The notes under the pieces were generated by a model. The model was not told where the DNA came from. It did not search any database and was given only the letters and a program-made list of their open reading frames with translations. The position numbers and the translations under genes are program-made. From NCBI RefSeq assembly GCF_025399795.1, contig NZ_JAODTZ010000035.1, positions 1-64,000 of the forward strand: 64,000 nucleotides of DNA, given 5' to 3'. Positions 8,637 to 14,984 of the stretch are shown in pieces; the stretch's first letter is position 1; each line of letters opens with the position of its first letter. The stretch comes from Streptomyces rhizosphaerihabitans. GTDB taxonomy: Bacteria; Actinomycetota; Actinomycetes; Streptomycetales; Streptomycetaceae.

Positions 8637-9311
8637 GTGACCGAACAGACACAGGCGAACGGGACGAAGGGTCTGCCCTCGGGTGACCTGGGCCGCCGAC
8701 TCGCCGCACGCCGCGCCCACCTCGGACTGACGGCAGAGGAGACGGCCGCTCGAGCGGGCATGGCCTCCAGCTACGTGACGCACCTGGAACAGCACCCTGA
8801 CGCCGCGCCCGGCCGAGGCGCACTGCTCACGCTGGCGGCGGCACTGCGGACCACGGTCTCGGAACTCACCGGCGGCGATGCCGACGTGCCATCCGGTCGT
8901 GAACAGGCCGGGCGTGCTCCCGAATTCACCGAGTTGAGCAGTGCCGAGTGTGCTGAGCTGCTGTCGACGCACGGTGTAGGAAGGGTCGCCGTTCCCACAG
9001 CGCTCGGGCCGGCGATCGTTCCTGTCAACTACAGCGTCGCCGATGACGCGATTGTCTTCAGAACGGCCCGCGGCGCTACACCGTCGTCGGCGTCGGGCTG
9101 CCTGGTCGCGTTCGAGGTCGACCGCGTCGACGACGCCTTCAGCCAGGGCTGGAGCGTGCCGGCGCGCGGGTATGCGCGCGAGGTGACGGACATCGATGAA
9201 GTGCATCGGCTCGCGGAGCAGGCGTACAGCGCGCCGTGGTCCGGTGGCAGGCGCGATATGTGGGTGCGCATCGGACCGTATGCCCTCACGGGACGCCGCA
9301 TCGTGGTCTGA
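8637..9311 (+). CDS. HTH and pyridoxamine-oxidase-fold fusion protein
   Basis: A 224-residue protein. Residues ~15-80 form a Cro/C1-type helix-turn-helix (LGRRLAARRAHLGLTAEETA, then AGMASSYVTHLEQ). Residues ~95-224 form a split-barrel flavin- or F420-binding domain of the pyridoxamine 5'-phosphate oxidase type (ELLSTHGVGRVAVPTALGPA, PVNYSV, LVAFEVDRVDDA, GWSVP). Such fusions are common in actinobacterial dormancy clusters. The GTG start at 8637 is the first in the frame after the dehydrogenase remnant. A direct paralogue of the C-terminal domain follows at 9425. A flavin-sensing regulator is plausible but unproven. Confidence 0.82.
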   Translation: MTEQTQANGTKGLPSGDLGRRLAARRAHLGLTAEETAARAGMASSYVTHLEQHPDAAPGRGALLTLAAALRTTVSELTGGDADVPSGREQAGRAPEFTELSSAECAELLSTHGVGRVAVPTALGPAIVPVNYSVADDAIVFRTARGATPSSASGCLVAFEVDRVDDAFSQGWSVPARGYAREVTDIDEVHRLAEQAYSAPWSGGRRDMWVRIGPYALTGRRIVV

Positions 9312-9329
9312 ACGGGGTCTCTCTCGGGA

Positions 9330-9354
9330 AGCCAGGGTCCCATGGTCCCTGGCT
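9330..9354. terminator. Hairpin after the HTH-oxidase gene
   Basis: AGCCAGGG (9330-9337) pairs with CCCTGGCT (9347-9354) around a nine-base loop, 19 bases after the stop at 9311. There is no T run, as is usual in GC-rich actinomycetes. The loop region contains GGTCCC half-sites, so a regulatory role for the gene at 9425 is an alternative. Confidence 0.45.
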
Positions 9355-9424
9355 GAGGGTGTCCACACCGCTTGAGGATGGACCAGCGCGGTACCGCTTT
9401 GTCAGGTGAGAGACGAGAAGGCAG

Positions 9425-9865
9425 ATGTACGCCAACGACGGATTTCGCGAACTCGACCGGCAGGAGTGCCTGGCCATGCTGGCCGCAGTGCCTGTGGGGC
9501 GGATCGTGTACACACGGCTGGCGTTGCCCGCCGTCCTGCCGGTCAACTTCTGTCTTGACCACGATGGCGCGGTACTGGTGTGCACCTCGGCCTCTTCGGA
9601 CCTGGTGACAGCGATCGACGGAGCCGTGGTGGCCTTCGAGGCCGATGAGCTCGATGCCGCCCTCCACTCCGGATGGAGTGTCGTGATCGTGGGGTCGGCC
9701 AACCTCGTGACCGATCCAGCCGAGCACGCACGGCTGTTGAGGACCGGGCCCCCGTCCTGGGTGCCGGCACCGCAGGAGGTCTACGTGCGCATCGCCTCGG
9801 CGCTGGTCACCGGACGCCAACTCGTCGGCGGACGCCCCCTGTACGACATGCAGACCCCTTCCTGA
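9425..9865 (+). CDS. Pyridoxamine 5'-phosphate oxidase-fold protein
   Basis: A 146-residue split-barrel protein. ECLAMLAAVPVGRIVYT is the usual first strand-helix unit, followed by LPAVLPVNFCLD, VVAFEADELDAA and GWSVVIVGSA. The fold binds FMN or F420; the substrate is unknown. It is closely similar in layout to the C-terminal domain of the preceding gene product and lacks the HTH. The ATG at 9425 follows a purine-rich GAGAAGG. A strong hairpin (9914-9946) follows, so it is probably the last gene of its transcript. Confidence 0.82.
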   Translation: MYANDGFRELDRQECLAMLAAVPVGRIVYTRLALPAVLPVNFCLDHDGAVLVCTSASSDLVTAIDGAVVAFEADELDAALHSGWSVVIVGSANLVTDPAEHARLLRTGPPSWVPAPQEVYVRIASALVTGRQLVGGRPLYDMQTPS

Positions 9866-9913
9866 ACCCCCATCGCCGCGTCATTCAGCACCTCGTCGTC
9901 CTTTCTGTTCCGG

Positions 9914-9946
9914 ACCGAACGGCCCTTGAAGCAAGGGCCGTTCGGT
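9914..9946. terminator. Strong 15-bp hairpin
   Basis: A perfect 15-base stem (ACCGAACGGCCCTTG at 9914-9928 with its complement at 9932-9946) closed by a three-base loop, 48 bases after the stop at 9865. It is symmetric and can act in both directions. The stem contains GGGCCGTTCGG, close to the cluster palindrome, and lies 128 bases before the next stress protein gene. Confidence 0.7.
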
Positions 9947-10073
9947 GTCTCTTCGGGTTCTCCCGGCTGCTGCCCGAGGCGCCGGTCCGCGAGGAGCATC
10001 GTTCATGGAGGCCGGTGCGCTCGTCGAGCGTCGCTTCCGTCGAACGGTCGTTCAAGGAAGGGACGGGTACGCC

Positions 10074-10904
10074 ATGACCTCGCATCACATAGTCGTCGGA
10101 GTGGACGGTTCTCTGATCTCCGTAAGGGCGCTGGACCGGGCCGCGGCCGAGGCCGTACGGCACGGCACCGGCTTGCGCGTGCTGTACGCCGTTTCCGACC
10201 GAGACGAGGCCGCACCGGTCCTGAACCATGCTGTGTCACGCATCCATGCGCGGTACCCCGAACTGCTGGTGGAGACCGCCGCGGTGGAGGGAGGAGTGGT
10301 GCGTTCATTGGCGCGAGAGAGCGCAGCCGCAGCCCTTACCGTCGTGGGAACACGCGGCTTGGGAGCGTTGACCGGCCCGGCCTTCGGCTCCGTGAGCCTG
10401 AGGCCGGCCGCGCTCGCGCAAGGACCTCTCCTGGTCGTCCGCGGGGACCACCCGTGCGACGACGGGCAGGACGTACTGCTCGGACTGGCGGACGACACGG
10501 ACACGCAGGCGGCGGCGTACGCCTTCCAGGAGGCCGAGCGGCGCGGTGCGAGGCTCCGTGTCCTGCATTCCTGGAGCCATCGGCACAGCACCCCCGAACT
10601 TCCCTCCTTCGTGCCGACGCGCAGTCCGGGCCAGGAACGACTGGCCAGGGAGGCCCTGGCCGAGGAGGCCGTACCCCGTTACGCCCTCACCCAGCTGCAG
10701 GACCGGCACCCAGACGTGACGGTGGAGACCCACACGGTCCGCGCCGCTCCCGCGGCCGAACTGCTGGCAGCGACCCGGGAGGCTGCCGTGGTCGTCATCG
10801 GCGCGCACCGCCGTACGAGCGTGCTCGGGCCGCGCTTGGGTCCGGTCGCCCGCACCCTGTTGCACCGGGCGCACTGCCCGGTGGTCGTCGTACCCCATGG
10901 ATGA
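10074..10904 (+). CDS. Universal stress protein, tandem UspA domains
   Basis: A 276-residue two-domain universal stress protein. Domain one begins SHHIVVGVDGSLISVRALDR and holds VGTRGLGALTGPAFGSVS near residue 100. Domain two begins DVLLGLADDTDTQAAAYA and ends PVARTLLHRAHCPVVVVPHG. The ATG at 10074 has GGAAGGGA upstream; the frame is open further upstream but without UspA similarity. The N-terminal domain is slightly shorter than in the paralogues. The gene is followed by 540 bases without a convincing gene. Confidence 0.9.
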   Translation: MTSHHIVVGVDGSLISVRALDRAAAEAVRHGTGLRVLYAVSDRDEAAPVLNHAVSRIHARYPELLVETAAVEGGVVRSLARESAAAALTVVGTRGLGALTGPAFGSVSLRPAALAQGPLLVVRGDHPCDDGQDVLLGLADDTDTQAAAYAFQEAERRGARLRVLHSWSHRHSTPELPSFVPTRSPGQERLAREALAEEAVPRYALTQLQDRHPDVTVETHTVRAAPAAELLAATREAAVVVIGAHRRTSVLGPRLGPVARTLLHRAHCPVVVVPHG

Positions 10905-11241
10905 CCGACCCCACTGCCGCGCCATCGCGCTGCCGGCCTGGACACGTTCAGGGTCTCCCGCCGCGGGGACCGGTCGGTCGGCACTGTGATCGCAGACGCG
11001 GGCGCGCTCCTGGCGGACGCCTCGCGTGACGCCGCGACCCAGTGGGCTTGCCCGGCTCGTACATCGGCCTGCCGGCCGAGGCGTCGCCGCACCGACCGCC
11101 GAGCTCCCGCACAACGGACGCCGTTCAGGCACACGGGACGGAACGTCGGCTGCGAGGCGTACCCCGGTCGTCAGACGGAGAGCCTGCGCCGACCGAGCTG
11201 TGAGTGGCGGGAGTCGGGGACGTCCGGCTGTACGGAGCGTC

Positions 11242-11297
11242 GAAGCTCCTGGGAGACGGGTTCACGACCAGGACGCCCGTTGTCTGCCAGGAGCTTC
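11242..11297. repeat. Inverted repeat in a 540-base gene-free stretch
   Basis: Within 10905-11447, where I see no convincing gene on either strand, GAAGCTCCTGG (11242-11252) is perfectly complementary to CCAGGAGCTTC (11287-11297). The inner ACGGG and CCCGT can extend the structure. It lies downstream of both flanking convergent genes and might terminate either, or be a relic. The rest of the stretch shows no recognisable domain. Confidence 0.4.
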
Positions 11298-11447
11298 ACT
11301 GTGCTCGCCCACCCGTCTGGGTCGGATCCGTCCACTTCTGCGGTACGTCTGCTGCGGTGTGGCCTGTCCGCCCGACGCCGCCACCCGCTGCCGATGGCTG
11401 CCGATGGCCCCATCGTGGGCCGGGACAGCCCTCGTACCTCCCGTGAC

Positions 11448-13019
11448 CTATCGACGGTGCATGGTCTCCAGAGCGGCGGCCAGCACGTGAGGGTCGTGAT
11501 GGCCTTTGTAGACCTGCGGCGGATGCCTGTCCAGCTTCAGGAGCTGCGCCACCGCTGTCCAGGCGGTGCGTACGGAGTACTCGACGGTGAAGACGACGTC
11601 GTCGGGCACCTCGGCGAACTGCCCGATGAAGGCGAGGTTGACCGACTCCTTCGGGACCACTCGGGGCCGGTCGTCGCGGCGGCGGGCCAGGAACTGGCTG
11701 GTGATGTACGGCATCACACAGGGCACGACGATGGAGGTCTCCCGGATCCGGTCCGCCGTCCGCTCGTCGAACGGAAGGTGGTGCAGGACCTCTTCGAGGA
11801 TCTCGCGGCCCGTGCACATGGTCATCGGCTTGGGGGTGTGGTTGCCCGCGCGGCCGGGGAACAGGCCGTAGCCCCACCAGACCCCGACGTCCTCCGGCTG
11901 GTCGCGGTAGACGGGCTGGCGGTTGGCGACGATGGTGAGCAGCCAGTTGGACCCGGTGAAGGTCATCAGTCCGCCTTTGCCGGCCGGCCGGCCGCTGAAC
12001 TCCTCGAGTGCCTTCAGGAAGGCGGGGTCTTTGGTGGTGACCGTGAACGACTCCCAGCGGGACTCCTTGACGTGCTTGTCGAAGGCGTCGGGGTTGCCGA
12101 AGTCGTCGCGGCCGCGGGCCAGCCGGTGCCACAGCAGCCAGGCGTCCGAGCGGTGCGGAGCCGGCGGGGGCGTGGAGGTGTGGGAGCCGAGACTGGAGGC
12201 GTCGGTCATGGATCCGTTGGTGACGAGGACCAGGTCCTCGGGTGCGACGGTGACCTTCTCGTCGTGGCCGCGTCGGTTCAGGTGGATGGTCTCGACCGTG
12301 CCGCTCCTGATGCCCGGGGTGAAGCCGAGGTCGGTGACGTGACAGCCGGTGTGCACGGTGACACCGCGCTCCTGGAGCCAGGCGGTCAGGGGCCGGACGA
12401 TGGAGTCGTACTGGTTGTAGCGGGTCCGGTGGATGCCAGTCATGGAGGCGAACTCGGAGAACAGATGGACGAAGCGCCTCAGATAGCGGCGGAATTCGAT
12501 CGCGCTGTGCCAGGGCTGGAAGGCGAACGTGGTGCACCACATGAACCAGAAGGCGGTGGTGAAGAAGTGTTCGCCGAAGCAGTCGGTGATCCGCTTGCCG
12601 TCCAGATGTGCTTCGGGGGTGGCCAGGCAGCGGACCATCTCCAGCCGGTCACGTTCGGAGAATCCCATCGAGGTCGTGTCGACGATCTTGCCGTCCCCGT
12701 CGACGAGCCGGGCGATGTCGTTCCAGGCGAAGTCCTCATGTCCGGCCAGGATCTCCTCGGTCACCGAGACGGCGGGGTCGTCGAGGCTGGGGATGCCGGA
12801 CAGCAGGTCGTAGGTGCAGCGGAACTCGGCTTCGAACATGCGCCCGCCGCGCATGGTGTAGCCGGCGTCCGGCGTGCCGCCCGCGTCCAGGCTGCCGCCG
12901 AGGGCCCGTTGTTCCTCGAAGAGGTGAATGTCGGAACCTTTCAAGCCGCCGTCGCGGATCAGGAACGTCGCCGCGGCCAGGGCCGCGATCCCGCTGCCCA
13001 CCAGATATGCCTTCGCCAT
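11448..13019 (-). CDS. ohyA: Oleate hydratase (MCRA family flavoprotein)
   Basis: A 523-residue FAD-dependent enzyme adding water to cis-9 double bonds of fatty acids (oleate to 10-hydroxystearate). Residues 4-35 form the Rossmann FAD site (VGSGIAALAAATFLIRDGG, then IHLFEEQRALGGSLD). The family-typical RGGRMFEAEFRCTYDLL is near residue 60, and WHSAIEFRRYLRRF, TGSNWLLT and VWWGYGLFPG also fit. Length agrees with shorter family members (~520-590). The ATG is at 13019 with GAGGAG upstream. It stands alone on the minus strand, 430 bases from the next gene upstream. In this cluster it may protect membranes or dispose of free fatty acids during stress; that is inference. Confidence 0.92.
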   Translation of the reverse strand: MAKAYLVGSGIAALAAATFLIRDGGLKGSDIHLFEEQRALGGSLDAGGTPDAGYTMRGGRMFEAEFRCTYDLLSGIPSLDDPAVSVTEEILAGHEDFAWNDIARLVDGDGKIVDTTSMGFSERDRLEMVRCLATPEAHLDGKRITDCFGEHFFTTAFWFMWCTTFAFQPWHSAIEFRRYLRRFVHLFSEFASMTGIHRTRYNQYDSIVRPLTAWLQERGVTVHTGCHVTDLGFTPGIRSGTVETIHLNRRGHDEKVTVAPEDLVLVTNGSMTDASSLGSHTSTPPPAPHRSDAWLLWHRLARGRDDFGNPDAFDKHVKESRWESFTVTTKDPAFLKALEEFSGRPAGKGGLMTFTGSNWLLTIVANRQPVYRDQPEDVGVWWGYGLFPGRAGNHTPKPMTMCTGREILEEVLHHLPFDERTADRIRETSIVVPCVMPYITSQFLARRRDDRPRVVPKESVNLAFIGQFAEVPDDVVFTVEYSVRTAWTAVAQLLKLDRHPPQVYKGHHDPHVLAAALETMHRR

Positions 13020-13117
13020 CGCACAACTCCTCGTTCTCGCTGGTCGATCGGGGTACCGCGGCTCCCACGGTCTCCTGCCGCCAGGGCTTGTGTCAGTGGG
13101 CCGTTGGTCACCTCGCT

Positions 13118-13132
13118 GGTCCCGGACGGCCC
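13118..13132. promoter_or_regulatory. Degenerate cluster palindrome upstream of oleate hydratase
   Basis: GGTCCCGGACGGCCC lies about 100 bases before the oleate hydratase start. Read on the minus strand it gives GGGCCGTCCGGGACC, combining the GGGCC and GGGAC half-site forms found at other sites of the cluster. A further TGGGCCGTTGGTCA occurs at about 13098. Weaker than the perfect sites. Confidence 0.28.
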
Positions 13133-13133
13133 T

Positions 13134-13187
13134 CAAAGCCGGCAGCGGCGAATCGTCCGCCAAAGCCGGCAGCGGCGAATCGTCCGC
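13134..13187. repeat. 27-base perfect tandem duplication
   Basis: Two identical 27-base copies (13134-13160 and 13161-13187), each beginning CAAAGCCGGCAGCGG, lie between the terminator of the adhE operon and the oleate hydratase promoter region. Perfect identity suggests a recent slippage duplication. No coding role is apparent. Confidence 0.85.
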
Positions 13188-13195
13188 AGGCTGCG

Positions 13196-13235
13196 GACAG
13201 GCCCGGTCGGTGGACTGTGGCCGACCGGGCCTGTC
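13196..13235. terminator. Terminator of the adhE-hmp-hpf operon
   Basis: A perfect 15-base stem (13196-13210 GACAGGCCCGGTCGG with 13221-13235) and a ten-base loop lie just after the stop of the minus-strand HPF-like gene (13248). It probably ends the minus-strand transcript of adhE, flavohaemoprotein and the HPF-like gene. Confidence 0.7.
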
Positions 13236-13247
13236 GTGACTGCGGGA

Positions 13248-13670
13248 TCACGCCGTGGGGGAGTCCTCCGGTGTGCTGCCGGGTCCCGCGGCGGCAGACG
13301 GCCGCTCGGTGGCACCGCGCCACGGCGGGGCCGTTGTCCGGTGTCCGCTGTCCCAGGCCTGGGAGGCCTTGTCGGTCTGGCGGCGCAGCCGGTCCTGGAG
13401 CCGGTCGACGACCTCCGTGCCGGTCGCCTCCTCGGCCGCCGCCACCACGTGACGGCCGCCGATGCGCAGGTCGGCCGTGGCCGACCACGGCCGGCCGGCG
13501 TGGTGGGCGGCCGCTCGCACGATGTGCACCTCGCCGGTGACGACGGGCAGGCCCGGCCTGCCCACGATCACGTCGATCTTCGTACGGGCGTAGGCAAGGG
13601 TCTCCTCGTCCACGGCGCCGTCGGAGCGCAGCCGGACCAAGGGGGTTTCCTGGGCGCTGTGGGTGGTCAT
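13248..13670 (-). CDS. Short HPF/RaiA-like ribosome hibernation protein
   Basis: A 140-residue protein with an N-terminal S30AE-like domain: DETLAYARTKIDVIVGRPGL, then ATADLRIGGRHVVAAAEEATG and VVDRLQDRLRRQ, which is the alternating strand-helix pattern of HPF/RaiA. The long-form C-terminal dimerisation domain is missing; instead residues ~105-140 are a Pro/Ser/Thr-rich tail. The ATG at 13670 follows AAGGA. It is the third gene of the operon with adhE and flavohaemoprotein, which suggests ribosome silencing coupled to oxygen limitation, as for the Msmeg/Mtb dormancy-regulon HPF homologue. The family call rests on pattern recognition; the function in this position is inference. Confidence 0.72.
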   Translation of the reverse strand: MTTHSAQETPLVRLRSDGAVDEETLAYARTKIDVIVGRPGLPVVTGEVHIVRAAAHHAGRPWSATADLRIGGRHVVAAAEEATGTEVVDRLQDRLRRQTDKASQAWDSGHRTTAPPWRGATERPSAAAGPGSTPEDSPTA

Positions 13671-13710
13671 CGGGGGTCCTTTCGTCGGGCGTCAGAAGAT
13701 GCGGTGGGGT

Positions 13711-14925
13711 TCAGGCCGCGGTGTCGGGCAGCCACAGGTCGGGTCCGAAGACCTCGTAGCGGATGCGTCGCGCGGGTACCCCGGCGCCGAGCAGCTGTCC
13801 GCGTACGTCTCGCATGAAGGGCAGCGGACCGCACAGGAACACCGTGGCGTTGTCGGGGAGTTCGGTGCTGCTCAGATCCATCAGGCCGGTGCCGGCGTCC
13901 GGTTCCTCCGGTCCGGGGCACTCGTACCAGAAGACGGCCCGGGCGCCCGGCAGTTGCCCGACGAGGTCGTGCGTCTCTGCTCGCAGGGGGTGGTCGGCGG
14001 GGGAGCGGTCGGCGTGCAGGACCAGTACCGGGCGGATCGAACGGAGGGCGGCCAGATGGGCCAGGATGCCGGTCATGGGGGCGCAGCCGATTCCGGCCGA
14101 GACCAGTACGACGGGGGTGGTGGCATCCACCGGGTCGTCGAGGAAGACATCGCCGAACGGTGCGGACAGCAGCAGCTCGTCCCCCTCATGGACGTGGTCG
14201 TGCAGCAGGGCGGAGACCTCGCCGTCCGGCCCGTCGGCGTCACCCGTCACCCGCTTCACGGTGATCCTCCTCAGCTTTCCGCCCGGGTCCGAGGACAGGC
14301 TGTACTGGCGCAGCTGGTGCACGCCGTCGGCCATGCGCACGCGGACGCTCACGTACTGACCCGCGCGGGCCCGCGGCGTGCGTCCGCCGTCGGCCGGGCG
14401 GAGCAGGAAGGACACGACGTCGGGGGTCTCGGTACGGCGTTCGACGACCGTCCAGGGCCGCCAGCTCCCGCCGGGCTGTACGTCCGCGTCCTGGTAGAGG
14501 AGGGCCTCCCGGGCGATCAGGGCTCCGGCCATCAGCCAGTAGACCTCGTCCCAGGCGGCTGCCACCTGCGGGGTGACCGCGTCGCCGAGGACCTCCGCTA
14601 TCGCACCGAACAGGTACTTGTGCACGATCGTGTACTGGTCGTCGGTGACGCCGACAGCGGCGTGCTTGTGGGCGATCCGGGACAGCAGCGCGTCCGGCCG
14701 CGCCTCGGGATTCTCCAGCAGCGCGCCGGCGAATCCGGCGATCGAGCCGGCCAGGGCCCGGCGCTGGGCGCCGCTGGCCTGGTTGCCCCGGTTGAACATC
14801 CCGTCGAGGAGTTCCGGCCGGTCGTGGAACATCGTGGCGTAGAAGCGGGCGGTGATCTCGTCGAGCGCTCCGGCCACGGCGGGCAGGGTGGCCCGTACGA
14901 GGGCGGCGGATTCCGCGGACAGCAT
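13711..14925 (-). CDS. hmp: Flavohaemoprotein (NO dioxygenase)
   Basis: A 404-residue cytoplasmic protein converting nitric oxide and O2 to nitrate with NAD(P)H. Residues 1-135 are the globin domain, with the proximal His in LSRIAHKHAAVGV near residue 86 and YTIVHKYLF after it. A ferredoxin-reductase-type FAD domain follows (RAGQYVSVRV, LRQYSLSS) and then the NAD domain (VVLVSAGIGCAPMTGIL, VFLCGPLPFMRDV). Length is normal for the family. The ATG at 14925 has AGGAGG five bases upstream. It begins 59 bases after adhE and is followed 40 bases later by the HPF-like gene, so the three probably form one operon. Confidence 0.95.
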   Translation of the reverse strand: MLSAESAALVRATLPAVAGALDEITARFYATMFHDRPELLDGMFNRGNQASGAQRRALAGSIAGFAGALLENPEARPDALLSRIAHKHAAVGVTDDQYTIVHKYLFGAIAEVLGDAVTPQVAAAWDEVYWLMAGALIAREALLYQDADVQPGGSWRPWTVVERRTETPDVVSFLLRPADGGRTPRARAGQYVSVRVRMADGVHQLRQYSLSSDPGGKLRRITVKRVTGDADGPDGEVSALLHDHVHEGDELLLSAPFGDVFLDDPVDATTPVVLVSAGIGCAPMTGILAHLAALRSIRPVLVLHADRSPADHPLRAETHDLVGQLPGARAVFWYECPGPEEPDAGTGLMDLSSTELPDNATVFLCGPLPFMRDVRGQLLGAGVPARRIRYEVFGPDLWLPDTAA

Positions 14926-14984
14926 GGATCCTCCTGGGAAGGCGAGGCGAAGGGCAGGAAAGGGGCGGGTTCGGTCAGGCCGTC

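Noticed and set aside
10986..13817. A 943-codon plus-strand open frame across oleate hydratase
   Set aside because: Antisense shadow of oleate hydratase and the HPF-like gene; no recognisable motif.
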